Shown here: one piece after another, positions 1 through 10,217 of the stretch
Numbering within the stretch: position 1 is the stretch's first letter
Layout of the letters: the number at the start of each line of letters is the position of its first letter
NCBI RefSeq assembly: GCF_039595395.1
Contig: NZ_JBCNLP010000001.1
Span: 3,720,001 to 3,784,000 of the forward strand
DNA: 64,000 nt
DNA from: Novosphingobium sp.
Lineage (GTDB): Bacteria > Pseudomonadota > Alphaproteobacteria > Sphingomonadales > Sphingomonadaceae
Reading direction: 5' to 3'
Notes under the pieces: model-generated
Seen by the model: only the letters and a program-made list of their open reading frames with translations
The model's database searches: none
What the model was told of the DNA's origin: nothing
Position numbers and translations under genes: made by a program

Positions 1-500
1 GGCGTGCGCGCATTATCCTCCAGCACCATGAACTCATCGGGCCCGGTGCGGACCAGATCGATGCCGACGATATGGGTGTAGACCTCGCCCGGAGGCGTGA
101 AGCCCACCATCTGGGGCAGGAAAGCCTCATTGCCGCGCAAAACACGCTCGGGCACCTTGCCGGCCTTCACGATCTCGCGCTTGTGATAGAGGTCGTGCAG
201 GAAGGCGTTGATCGCGCGCACCCGCTGCTCGATGCCGACCGACAGCTTCTTCCACTCATCGGCGGTGACGATACGCGGGATCATGTCGAAGGGGATCAGG
301 CGTTCCTGCCCGGCATCCTCGCCATAGACGTTGAAGGTGATGCCGGTGCGGCGGAAGAAGCTCTCCGCCTGCTTGCCCTGCTTCACCATCCAGCGCGGGT
401 CCTGCGCATCGTACCACTCGCGATAGCCGGCATAGGCGGGGCGGACCTGCCCCTGGCCATCGATCATCTCGTCATAATGCGAGAAGGTGGTTGTTGTCAT
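1..500 (-). CDS. Circularly permuted ATP-grasp protein, C-terminus cut off
   Basis: The minus-strand frame starts at an ATG at 498-500 (MTTTTFSHYDEM) and runs off the left edge after about 166 codons, so only the N-terminal part is present. The visible protein contains QGKQAESFFRRTGITFNVYG and PFDMIPRIVTADEW, and then VYTHIVGIDLVRTGPDEF near the edge. These match the start of the circularly permuted ATP-grasp family (DUF404/DUF407 type, COG2308), which is often encoded with an alpha-E protein and a transglutaminase-like protein in bacteria. Family members are thought to ligate amino groups to carboxylates, but their substrates are generally unknown. The gene is divergent from uvrB. A GGGGTG just before the ATG may act as ribosome binding site. 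The family call is firm; the function is not. Confidence 0.85.
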   Translation of the reverse strand, partial: MTTTTFSHYDEMIDGQGQVRPAYAGYREWYDAQDPRWMVKQGKQAESFFRRTGITFNVYGEDAGQERLIPFDMIPRIVTADEWKKLSVGIEQRVRAINAFLHDLYHKREIVKAGKVPERVLRGNEAFLPQMVGFTPPGEVYTHIVGIDLVRTGPDEFMVLEDNART

Positions 501-679
501 CGGCACCCCAATAAGCAAGCGGCTCCGCATGCCGCCTTGCCAAGTGAAGCTGCATGAAAGGGAAAGCCTTGCCAAGCGTCATTGCTGCACTTGCGAAACT
601 TATTTTTTCGGGGCAGTCTCCCGCGCAACTTTCGTGCGGCTCATGCATTTCGCCTTCGGAAATCCGCGCCGCCCTTGCG

Positions 680-694
680 GAACGATAGGCGAAC
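680..694 (+). promoter_or_regulatory. Candidate LexA (SOS) box before uvrB
   Basis: GAACGATAGGCGAAC is a direct repeat GAAC-N7-GAAC, the form of the LexA operator known in Alphaproteobacteria, where the two half sites are direct repeats. It lies 15 nt before the uvrB start codon, a position where bound LexA would block transcription or initiation. uvrB is a classic SOS gene, which makes a chance match less likely. The rest of the 209 bp gap between the divergent ATP-grasp gene and uvrB shows no other clear site. Confidence 0.7.
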
Positions 695-709
695 GCCCAT
701 AACCTCCCC

Positions 710-2910
<2,201 letters not shown>

Positions 2911-2914
2911 GGAA

Positions 2915-3153
2915 GATGCGGGGGGGGGGTACCCCCTCGCGCTCCCATAACGTCTCCCGACGCACGGGCAGTGGCACCCGATCGCTGCGCCCAACCTCTC
3001 CACCAGCGCAATAAAAAGGCGCCGCAGGCAAAAAACCCCGGCGCCTTTCTATCGTTCAAAGCCTGCGGCGCAGCGACGTTAGCTCTATGGCCGAACTCGA
3101 AGCGCAACGCAGACATTAAAGGGAGCGCGAGGGCGATGGCCCTCGCATCTTCC
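2915..3153 (-). repeat. Hairpin-ended intergenic element, copy A
   Basis: This copy lies between the convergent 3' ends of uvrB and the helix-hairpin-helix gene. The right end reads GGGAGC followed by the stem GCGAGGG-CGATGG-CCCTCGC and CATCTTCC; the left end is a diverged version with a run of ten G. The core carries GCCGCAGGC near 3021 and GCCTGCGGC at 3061. Compared with copies C, D and E the two ends are exchanged, so the element is inserted in the opposite direction. It fills the whole gap and contains no coding frame worth calling. Confidence 0.8.
3015..3048. terminator. Bidirectional hairpin terminator inside copy A
   Basis: The arms AAAGGCGCCG (3015-3024) and CGGCGCCTTT (3039-3048) are exact complements around a 14-nt loop. 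There is an A-run before and T-rich sequence after, so the hairpin could end transcripts from uvrB and from the opposing gene. The same bases could alternatively pair with the GCCTGCGGC arm at 3061. Confidence 0.55.
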
Positions 3154-3168
3154 CTTCCTTCCTAAACC

Positions 3169-3798
3169 TTACAACTTCCCGAACTTGGCCTCATACCCGG
3201 CCACGTCTCCGGTAGCCAGAAACCCGGCCTGCTCGACCCAGTTATCCCGCTTGGGCCGCCCGGCGAAGGTGCCAAGCTGAGCATCCACAGCCGCCAGATC
3301 GGCCTCCGACCAGCCCGCGATCTGCGCGAAGCTGACCACGCCCAGTTCCTTCAACCGCGCCGACAGCTTCGGCCCCACGCCCTTCAGCCGCGTCAGATCG
3401 TCGCCCGAAGCGGCAGGGGCTGCAGCCAGAGGCGCAACCTCAGCCGCCTGCACCACCGGCGTGGTCACCACCTCGGCCACTTCCTCATGCGCCGAGGCGA
3501 CCTCAGCGGCGGCGGCAAAAGCCGCCACATCGCCCAGCCCGCCAAGGTTCGCGCCGGTGCCGCCCAAGGCAGCCGAGACTCCAGACGCCTCGCGCAGGTC
3601 CACGCGCGACGCCGCGCTGGGGGCATCGATAAAGGCCTGGTTGCGCTTGGCGGGGCCGGCGCCTTCGTCCAGCACATCGGCGCTGCGGTGGCGTTCGCGG
3701 ACCGGTTTCTTGCGTCCCCAGATCAGCCACGCCACGATCAGTCCGACCAGCAGCACAATGCCGAAGGCCAGAGCGTTGGTTTGGAGTATCGTCTGCAT
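3169..3798 (-). CDS. Membrane-anchored helix-hairpin-helix protein
   Basis: This 209-residue protein has one N-terminal membrane segment (about residues 9-27, FGIVLLVGLIVAWLIWG) followed by basic residues. A long low-complexity Ala/Val/Glu linker comes next. A C-terminal helix-hairpin-helix module (about 130-195) contains LTRLKGVGPKLSARLKELGV and a second half with RPKRDNWVEQAGFLA. The GVGPKL motif is typical of non-specific DNA or protein binding folds of the kind found in many alphaproteobacterial membrane proteins of unknown role. The gene is followed downstream by hairpin element copy A. It stands 27 bp from the OmpA-like gene on the same strand and may belong to the same transcript. No enzymatic function can be assigned. 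Confidence 0.75.
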   Translation of the reverse strand: MQTILQTNALAFGIVLLVGLIVAWLIWGRKKPVRERHRSADVLDEGAGPAKRNQAFIDAPSAASRVDLREASGVSAALGGTGANLGGLGDVAAFAAAAEVASAHEEVAEVVTTPVVQAAEVAPLAAAPAASGDDLTRLKGVGPKLSARLKELGVVSFAQIAGWSEADLAAVDAQLGTFAGRPKRDNWVEQAGFLATGDVAGYEAKFGKL

Positions 3799-3825
3799 CG
3801 CGGGAGTCCTTACAAGAAATCTGTG

Positions 3826-4707
3826 TCAGGCGGGGCGGATGCGCCGCCCCCACAGCATCCAACCGATGCCCAGCCCCAGAGTATAGGTCAAGGCGGCCAG
3901 CGCGGCAATTTCCAGCCACAGCGGCATCGGAGAAAGCGCATCGCCCCCGCGCGGCGGCTCGGCGCCGGGGCGGTCGACCAAAGTCGGCTCAAGGCTGACC
4001 GGGGCGATCACCGAAAATTCGATGCGACGGTTGGCGACATCCTGGGGCGTCAGGCCGGGCACGGGGTGCTCGGAGCCCATGCCCCGCGCGCGCAGATCGG
4101 CAATGTCGATGCCGCGCTGCCCCAGCGCATAGCGGACGGCAAGGGCGCGCTCATGCGAGAGGTTGAGGTTGAAGGCCTCGTCGCCGCTGGCGTTGGTATG
4201 GCCGGTGATGGCGATCACACTGCCAGCGCAGGGGCGCAGCGCGGCGGCCACCTCATCCAGCGCGCGGCGGCTGGCCGGGTCGATGGCGGCGCTGGAGTCC
4301 GCAAAACGCAGGCTGCGGCTTTTGAGGATTGCGGTGACGTCGCCCGCGCAGTCGCGCCCTTCGGCATCGACGGGCGCGGCGACATGGCCATGATGCCCCG
4401 CGAGCCAATGGACCCCGCCCATGCCGGGCACAGCGGCCACAGCCTGAGCCAGTTGCGCGCGCTGGCCATCGGGCAGATTATCGCCGCCGCTCAGCACCGC
4501 GTGGCGGGTGAGCCAGCCATTGCGGTCCTGAAACAGGGCGTGGACATCGCCACCATGCGCGGCGGCGATCGCCTGAGCAGCCTCGCCTTGCAGCCAGCCG
4601 ACCATGGCTCCGCCCTGCGCCATCTCGTCGGCCAGACCGATGCCCAGCGCCAGAACCAGTCCGCCCAGCCCCAGCGCCCAGCGGGCCAGAGGGCCTGGGC
4701 GCGCCAT
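3826..4707 (-). CDS. OmpA-family protein
   Basis: This 293-residue protein has an N-terminal hydrophobic segment (residues 8-26), a middle part with BON-like character, and an OmpA C-terminal domain around residues 130-230. That domain has the peptidoglycan-binding signature ITGHTNASGDEAFNLNLS, SHERALAVRYAL and NRRIEFSVI. A second hydrophobic stretch follows near the C-terminus (PLWLEIAALAALTYTLGLGI). OmpA-like domains bind diaminopimelate in peptidoglycan. The ATG overlaps the stop of the upstream flippase gene (ATGA at 4704-4707), so translation is probably coupled. Having membrane segments at both ends with the domain between them is unusual for an outer-membrane OmpA and suggests an inner-membrane protein reaching into the periplasm. 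The partner flippase hints at an envelope-polymer role, which is inference only. Confidence 0.8.
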   Translation of the reverse strand: MARPGPLARWALGLGGLVLALGIGLADEMAQGGAMVGWLQGEAAQAIAAAHGGDVHALFQDRNGWLTRHAVLSGGDNLPDGQRAQLAQAVAAVPGMGGVHWLAGHHGHVAAPVDAEGRDCAGDVTAILKSRSLRFADSSAAIDPASRRALDEVAAALRPCAGSVIAITGHTNASGDEAFNLNLSHERALAVRYALGQRGIDIADLRARGMGSEHPVPGLTPQDVANRRIEFSVIAPVSLEPTLVDRPGAEPPRGGDALSPMPLWLEIAALAALTYTLGLGIGWMLWGRRIRPA

Positions 4708-6347
4708 CAGCCTGCCTGCCCGCCGGAAGCCTTCGGGGTGGCAGCCTGTTCAGGCTGGCGGCGGAACAGCATGCGGTCGTCAGGGCCGAAGCCGAAATGC
4801 CAGATCACCGCGCAATAGCTGGCCAGAATGGCGGGCACGCCAAAGCCGATCTGCCATGCCTCGGGCAGCCATGTCACAACGGCCCAGCCCACCAGCGAGG
4901 CCACCACGCCCGCCCCCACCAGCGGCCAGCGCCATGTGCTGATCGCCATGTTCAAATGGCGGGCGAGCATCTGCGACTTGACGATGGAGGCAATCGACAG
5001 CGTGACCATCAGGGCGCCAGCCGCACTGCTGGCCTGGTCCATCTCGTCGAGGCCGAAAGCGCGGTCGACATACATGCCAGCCACGGTCAGCACCGCCTGC
5101 AGGCCGATGGTCGCCACCGAGACGAAGAGATTGCGCACCGGGGCAATATAGATCAGCGCCGCCTCGGAGACCACCGCCGTCGCCGCGCCCACTTCAGCGC
5201 CCAGCAGGAAGCACAAGGCGCCAAGGCCTCCGACGAATTGCGGACCGGTCAGACCCAGCACGCCGCGCCCCGGAATGCCCAGCGCCAGAGCGATACCCGC
5301 CTGCGCCGCAGTAATCCAGAAGCCCACCTGACAGACCTGCCGGGCGATCCCCGCGTAATTCTGTTCCTTCAGATTGCGCGTGATGACGGGGCCAAGGATC
5401 GGCTCGAAGCTGGTCTTCAGCTTCTGGGGCAGGCTGGCGAACTGCTGCGCCACATAATAGACGCCCACCGAGGTCGGCGTGGCAAAGATGCCCAGAATGG
5501 CGATGTCGAGCTTGCGCGTGCCCCATTCCACGGCATCGGCCACCGCCAGCGGCGCATTGTCCAGCGCCAGCCGGCCGATATGCAGAGGATGCGGCCGCCA
5601 CTGCTGGGGCCAGCCATAGGAACGGATCAGCGGCCCGATCATCGCCAGAGCCGAAGCAATGATCGAGACGATATAGGCCAGCGACAGTCCGCTTTCCTTC
5701 AGCCCGTCAAACCATGTCCAGGTCCCGGCGAGATAAAGCAGCCCGGCGGTGATCGAGAGCGACCATGGCTCGACAATCGAGCGCGCCCGCACCGTCGTGG
5801 CGATATCGTAACGATAGGCCAGAGCAGAGAGGACGATATCGCCAAAGGCTGTTGGGAAGATCGTCAGCACCAGCAGGCGGTCGAGATCGCTGTAATTGCC
5901 GCTGGGGAACATCGGCGCGGGCACGAACCACAGGAACAGCGCCGCCACCGTCGACAGCATCAGCGAGAGCAGCAGGCTGTTCGCGACGATGTTGGCGGGA
6001 TGATGCTTTTCCTCGGCCAGTTGCTGGGCGATGCCGCGCTTCTGGCCCAAGGTGCAAAGCTGCGCCGCAAGCTGAACGATCAGCACGGCATAGGCATAAC
6101 GGCCCAGAGACGCCGCGCCATAAAGCCGCCCGGCGATGAAGAGGAACGGGATGTTGCCCGCCAGCCGCATCAGGAAGCCGAGGAAATTGGTCCTCCCGCC
6201 CTTGGCGAGCGCCGCCATGTCCTGCTGGCCATTGGCAGCATTGTCTGGCGACGGCTCCACACCTCCGCCCGAAAGCGTAAGGTCATCGACAGGGGCGGAG
6301 GGAACAGTGTGGGGGGAAGCACTGTGAGGCATCGGATCAGTCACCAC
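4707..6347 (-). CDS. Polysaccharide flippase, Wzx/MATE-like (MOP superfamily)
   Basis: The 546-residue protein has a hydrophilic N-terminus of about 55 residues and then twelve or more hydrophobic segments across its length. Features such as GGRTNFLGFLMRLAGNIPFL and SLGRYAYAVLIVQLAAQLC are characteristic of oligosaccharide flippases in the MOP superfamily (Wzx, RfbX). Such proteins move lipid-linked glycan units across the inner membrane. I use the GTG at 6345-6347, which follows GGGAG closely; the downstream ATG at 6332 is an alternative. The gene overlaps the end of gpsA by 11 bp and is itself overlapped by the OmpA-family gene, so tsaD-gpsA-flippase-ompA look like one operon. No glycosyltransferase genes are nearby, so the carried substrate cannot be named. 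Confidence 0.85.
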   Translation of the reverse strand: MVTDPMPHSASPHTVPSAPVDDLTLSGGGVEPSPDNAANGQQDMAALAKGGRTNFLGFLMRLAGNIPFLFIAGRLYGAASLGRYAYAVLIVQLAAQLCTLGQKRGIAQQLAEEKHHPANIVANSLLLSLMLSTVAALFLWFVPAPMFPSGNYSDLDRLLVLTIFPTAFGDIVLSALAYRYDIATTVRARSIVEPWSLSITAGLLYLAGTWTWFDGLKESGLSLAYIVSIIASALAMIGPLIRSYGWPQQWRPHPLHIGRLALDNAPLAVADAVEWGTRKLDIAILGIFATPTSVGVYYVAQQFASLPQKLKTSFEPILGPVITRNLKEQNYAGIARQVCQVGFWITAAQAGIALALGIPGRGVLGLTGPQFVGGLGALCFLLGAEVGAATAVVSEAALIYIAPVRNLFVSVATIGLQAVLTVAGMYVDRAFGLDEMDQASSAAGALMVTLSIASIVKSQMLARHLNMAISTWRWPLVGAGVVASLVGWAVVTWLPEAWQIGFGVPAILASYCAVIWHFGFGPDDRMLFRRQPEQAATPKASGGQAG

Positions 6348-7368
6348 GCTCCCGTCCGGCCTGTTCGGCCTTGAGCGGGCGGGCCAGCAAATCGGTCACC
6401 ACCGTATGGGCGGGGGCCTCTCCGGCCAGCAGGCGGCACACCGCCTCGACGATCGGCATCGACACGCCCGAGGAACGCGCCAGATCGCGCAGCACCGGGG
6501 CGGTGTGCGAACCCTCGGCCACGGTGGCCTTGCCGGCCAGCGCCTGCGCCATGGTCATGCCCTGCCCCAGCGCGAAGCCCAGCGCATAATTGCGGCTGGC
6601 GCGGCTGGCGCAGGTCAGCACCAGATCGCCCATGCCCGAAAGCCCGGAAAGCGTATCCTGCCGCGCGCCCTTCATCACGCCAAAGCGCGCCATTTCGGCA
6701 TAGCCCCGCGCGATGAGCGCCGCGCGGGCGTTCTCGCCCAGCCCCAGCCCCTCGACCACGCCGCAGGCAATCGCCAGCACATTCTTGATCGCCCCGCCGA
6801 TCTCGGCCCCGACGATATCGTCGGAATAATAGGGGCGGAAGGCCGGACGCGCGATGGCGGCGGACAGGCGCTTCCACTGCGGCTCGCCATCCTCGCAGGC
6901 CAGGGTGATCGCGGTGGGCAGGCCGGTGGCCACCTCGCGCGCGAACGTGGGCCCCGACAGCACCGCCAGACGGTCGCCCGGCGCGGCAGCGCGGGTCACA
7001 TCGGCCATCAGCCGCCCGCTGCCCGCCTCGATCCCCTTGGCGCAGAGCACCAGATCGCGAGGGCGCTCGCTGGCGGGCAGGCCGGAGAGCACCGTGCCGA
7101 CATGCTGCGCCGGGCACACCACCAGCAGCACCGGCATCGACGCAAGCCGCGCCAGATCGCTGGTGACGGCGATGGTCGGGGCCAGCGTGACGCCGGGCAG
7201 ATAGGTGCCATTGATGCGCGTCGAGGCGATCTCATCGGCCAGCGCCGGGCTGCGCGCCCACAGGGCGACAGGCGTACCATCGGCGGCCAGCATGGTGGCC
7301 AGCGCCGTGCCCCAGGCACCCGCGCCGATCACGCCGATTGCGGCGTCTCCGGTCAGAACCCCGCTCAT
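6337..7368 (-). CDS. gpsA: NAD(P)-dependent glycerol-3-phosphate dehydrogenase
   Basis: GpsA reduces dihydroxyacetone phosphate to sn-glycerol 3-phosphate, the backbone of phospholipids, in the cytoplasm. The 343-residue protein opens with the nucleotide-binding glycine motif GVIGAGAWGTALATMLAADG. It contains the conserved stretch IGGAIKNVLAIACG with the catalytic lysine, and GLSGMGDLVLTCAS. Its length is normal for the family. The ATG overlaps the stop of tsaD (7365-7368), and the 3' end overlaps the flippase gene, so it lies inside a tightly packed minus-strand operon. The tsaD-gpsA pairing is common in Sphingomonadales. Confidence 0.97.
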   Translation of the reverse strand: MSGVLTGDAAIGVIGAGAWGTALATMLAADGTPVALWARSPALADEIASTRINGTYLPGVTLAPTIAVTSDLARLASMPVLLVVCPAQHVGTVLSGLPASERPRDLVLCAKGIEAGSGRLMADVTRAAAPGDRLAVLSGPTFAREVATGLPTAITLACEDGEPQWKRLSAAIARPAFRPYYSDDIVGAEIGGAIKNVLAIACGVVEGLGLGENARAALIARGYAEMARFGVMKGARQDTLSGLSGMGDLVLTCASRASRNYALGFALGQGMTMAQALAGKATVAEGSHTAPVLRDLARSSGVSMPIVEAVCRLLAGEAPAHTVVTDLLARPLKAEQAGRERGD

Positions 7369-8411
7369 GCCTTCACCCCCGCGCCGCGCACCGGGCTGGC
7401 ATCCGGGTCGAGCGGCCAGCGCGGCCTTGCAGCCACATCCAGCCCGTCACTCTGCCCGCTCGCGAATCGTTCCAGCCCCGCCCAGGCGATCATGGCGGCA
7501 TTGTCGGTGCAGAGCGCAAGCGGCGGCGCGACGAAGCGCAAGGATCGTCCGGCAGCCAGAGTTTCAAGCGCGCCGCGAATCGCTTTATTGGCCGCCACAC
7601 CGCCCGCCACCACCAGAGCATCAGCGCGGGTCAGGTCTTCGCCCAGCCCGTCCATCGCCTGTTTCAGGCGGTCGATCAGGCAGTCGATGGCGGCCTGCTG
7701 GAAGGCGGCGGCGATATCGGCATCGTCATGGGTGCCCGCTTGGCTTGCGCGCAGCACCGCGCTTTTCAGCCCCGCGAAGGAAAAATGCGGCTCGGAGCTG
7801 CCCAGCAGCGGGCGCGGCAAAGGCACTGCCTTCGGGTTGCCCGTCGCCGCCAGACGCTCGACGGCAGGCCCGCCGGGATAGCCCAGCCCCAGGATCTTGG
7901 CGGTCTTGTCGAAGGCCTCGCCCAGCGCATCGTCGATGGTGGTGGCAAGGCGGCGATACTGCCCCACGCCCTCGACCCAGAGGATCTGGCAATGGCCGCC
8001 GCTGACCAGCAACAGCATGTAAGGAAAGCACAATTCACCATCGGCCAGACGCGGCGAAAGCGCATGCCCCTCCAGATGGTTGACCGCCAGCAAGGGCTTG
8101 CCGCTGGCCATCGCCAGCGCCTTGGCCGTCACCAGACCGACCATCACCCCGCCGATCAGACCCGGCCCGGCGGTGGCGGCAATGGCATCGACATCGGCAA
8201 GGCTCATCCCCGCATCGGCCAGCGTGGCCTCCACCATCGGGGCGATCCGCTCGGCATGGGCGCGCGCGGCGATCTCGGGCACGACGCCGCCATAGGGGCG
8301 GTGCTGCTCATCCTGACTGGCGATATGCTGGGCAAGGATCACCCGCCCGTCGCTGACCAGAGCGGCGGCGGTTTCATCGCAGGAAGATTCTATGCCGAGA
8401 ATGATCGTCAA
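7365..8411 (-). CDS. tsaD: tRNA threonylcarbamoyladenosine transferase TsaD
   Basis: TsaD transfers the threonylcarbamoyl group to A37 of tRNAs that read ANN codons. The sequence shows ILGIESSCDETAAALV at the start, the metal-binding HLEGH motif in AVNHLEGHALSPRL, and LLVSGGHCQILWV; GGVAANKAIRGALE and CTDNAAMIAWAG follow. I place the start at the TTG at 8409-8411, giving MTIILGIESS and 348 residues, the family's usual beginning. An ATG at 8516 would add 35 residues unlike the family and leave only 8 bp before the divergent hemC start, too little for two promoters. The TTG start is unusual and has no strong ribosome binding site, so it is less certain than the product. Confidence 0.95.
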   Translation of the reverse strand: MTIILGIESSCDETAAALVSDGRVILAQHIASQDEQHRPYGGVVPEIAARAHAERIAPMVEATLADAGMSLADVDAIAATAGPGLIGGVMVGLVTAKALAMASGKPLLAVNHLEGHALSPRLADGELCFPYMLLLVSGGHCQILWVEGVGQYRRLATTIDDALGEAFDKTAKILGLGYPGGPAVERLAATGNPKAVPLPRPLLGSSEPHFSFAGLKSAVLRASQAGTHDDADIAAAFQQAAIDCLIDRLKQAMDGLGEDLTRADALVVAGGVAANKAIRGALETLAAGRSLRFVAPPLALCTDNAAMIAWAGLERFASGQSDGLDVAARPRWPLDPDASPVRGAGVKA

Positions 8412-8524
8412 GACGTCGTTTTTCCGAAGATGGCCCGGAAATTTCACAAAAGGGGCCGGTTTTGCGAAGAAGAAGCTGCTCAGCCGCTTCCCCTTAGCGA
8501 GATTGCCCATTAGCACAAGTCACC

Positions 8525-9490
8525 ATGGTCGATACGCATCAAGCCCCGAAAACCGCAACCTTTATGCCACACTCCGATCGCCCTTTGCGGCTGGGCACTC
8601 GCGCTTCGCCGCTGGCCTTGGCGCAGGCGCATGAGGTGCGCGCAAGGCTCTGCGCCGCGCATGGCTGGGATGAGGCGGCGATCGCCATCGTCCCCGTCAC
8701 AGCCAGCGCGGACAAGATCAAGGGCCCGCTGGCCGATGTCGGCGGCAAGGCGCTGTGGACCAAGGAACTCGACGGCTGGCTGCATGAGCGCGAGATCGAT
8801 TTTGCCGTGCACAGCCTGAAGGATGTCGAGACGATCCGCCCCGCCGAACTGGCCATGGCCGCGATCCTGCCGCGCGAGGATGTGCGCGACTGCCTGGTCG
8901 GCGCGGCATCGGTGGAAGCCCTGCCGCAGGGCGCGCGGCTTGGCACCTGCGCGCCGCGCCGGGCGGCGCAGATGCTCCATCTTCGGCCCGATCTGCGCAT
9001 CGTGCCCTTTCGCGGCAATGTCGCAACCCGTCTGGCCAAGCTGGAGGCCGGAGAAGCCGATGCCACGCTGCTGGCCATGGCCGGGCTCAACCGGCTGGGG
9101 CACAAGGATGTCGGCACGCCGCTGGATGAACAGACCTTCCTGCCCGCATCGGGACAGGGCGCCATTGCCGTGGAATGCCGCAGCGACGATGCCGCGACCA
9201 TCGCCCTGCTGGCCGCCATCGACCATGCCCCCAGCCGCCACGCCGTGCTGGCCGAGCGCGCGCTGCTGGCCGCGCTGGGCGGCAATTGCCACAGCGCTCT
9301 GGCCGTGCTGACCCGCCCCGAGGGCGCGCGGATCCATATGACCGCCGCTTTGTTCAGCCCCGATGGCGCCGAGCGAATCGCGGGCGAGGTGCAGTTCACC
9401 CCCGGCGACCATGATGGCATCGCCGCGCTGGCCCGCGACCTGCTGGCCCGCGCGCCTGCCGAAATCGCCGAGCATTTCAACGGAGCCTGA
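8525..9490 (+). CDS. hemC: Hydroxymethylbilane synthase (porphobilinogen deaminase)
   Basis: HemC joins four porphobilinogen molecules into hydroxymethylbilane in tetrapyrrole synthesis. The protein contains LRLGTRASPLALAQAHEV near the start, ALWTKELDGWLHEREIDFAV and HSLKDVET with substrate-binding residues. It also has FLPASGQGAIAVECR, and LGGNCHSALAV with the cysteine that carries the dipyrromethane cofactor. From the first ATG it has 321 residues; an ATG at 8564 (MPHSDRPLRLG) gives 308 and fits the family slightly better. The usual GTSSLRR motif appears as GTCAPRR, a small deviation. hemD follows after 2 bp, and tsaD is divergent. HemN, acting later in the pathway, is encoded at 17.6-18.9 kb. 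Confidence 0.97.
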   Translation: MVDTHQAPKTATFMPHSDRPLRLGTRASPLALAQAHEVRARLCAAHGWDEAAIAIVPVTASADKIKGPLADVGGKALWTKELDGWLHEREIDFAVHSLKDVETIRPAELAMAAILPREDVRDCLVGAASVEALPQGARLGTCAPRRAAQMLHLRPDLRIVPFRGNVATRLAKLEAGEADATLLAMAGLNRLGHKDVGTPLDEQTFLPASGQGAIAVECRSDDAATIALLAAIDHAPSRHAVLAERALLAALGGNCHSALAVLTRPEGARIHMTAALFSPDGAERIAGEVQFTPGDHDGIAALARDLLARAPAEIAEHFNGA

Positions 9491-9492
9491 AT

Positions 9493-10212
9493 TTGTTGAT
9501 CGCGCCGCTGCTGATCCTGCGCCCTCAGCCCGGCAATGCGGCCAGTTGTGCCGCCGCCGAACTGCTGGGCGTGGAGCCGGTGGCGGCCCCTCTCTTCGCG
9601 ATCGAACCCATGGCATGGCAGCCCCCCGACCCGACCGAGATCGACGCCCTGCTGATCGGCAGCGCCAATGCACTGCGCCATGCCGGGCCTCATCTGGCCG
9701 CCTATGCGGGCAAACCCGCCTATACGGTGGGCGAAACCACCGCGCAGGCCACACGACAGGCAGGCTTGCATGTCGAGGCGGTGGGCAGCGGCGGCTTGCA
9801 GACGGTGCTGGATCAGGTTGCGCCCAACCACAGCCACCTGCTCCGCCTGGCCGGCTATGAGCGCGTGGTGCTGACCGTGCCCCCTCACGCCACCATGATC
9901 GAGCGCACCGTCTATGCCGCCGTGCCGCGCCCGCTGCCCCGCGCCGTCGCGCGGCTGATGCTCACCCATGCCCTGCCCGGCGTGGTGGCCGCGCTGCATT
10001 CGGCGCAGGCCGCGCTCCACCTTGCCGAAGAGATCGACCGACTGGGCCTGCCCCGCGCACGGCTGCACCTCGCCACCATCGGGCCAAGGGTCACGGCGGC
10101 GGCGGGGGATGGCTGGGGCGCGCTCCACACGGCGCCCCGGCCCGATGATCGCAGCCTGCTGGCGCTGGCCGCGCAACTGTGCCACACTCCCGCGCTGCGT
10201 GTGGGGGATTAA
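9493..10212 (+). CDS. hemD: Uroporphyrinogen-III synthase
   Basis: The 239-residue protein is a diverged HemD, which closes and inverts ring D of hydroxymethylbilane. Supporting features are LLILRPQPGNAASCAAAELL at the start, the IDALLIGSANALRHAGPHL segment, AYTVGETTAQATRQAG, and a C-terminal IGPRVTAAA. Sequence conservation in HemD is always weak, so position directly after hemC is a large part of the evidence. The start is a TTG at 9493, two bases after the hemC stop, which implies translational coupling. Confidence 0.88.
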   Translation: MLIAPLLILRPQPGNAASCAAAELLGVEPVAAPLFAIEPMAWQPPDPTEIDALLIGSANALRHAGPHLAAYAGKPAYTVGETTAQATRQAGLHVEAVGSGGLQTVLDQVAPNHSHLLRLAGYERVVLTVPPHATMIERTVYAAVPRPLPRAVARLMLTHALPGVVAALHSAQAALHLAEEIDRLGLPRARLHLATIGPRVTAAAGDGWGALHTAPRPDDRSLLALAAQLCHTPALRVGD

Positions 10213-10217
10213 GTCTT

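Noticed and set aside
8412..8516. N-terminal extension of TsaD by 35 codons
   Set aside because: The added residues do not match TsaD, and the longer start would leave no room for the divergent hemC promoter.
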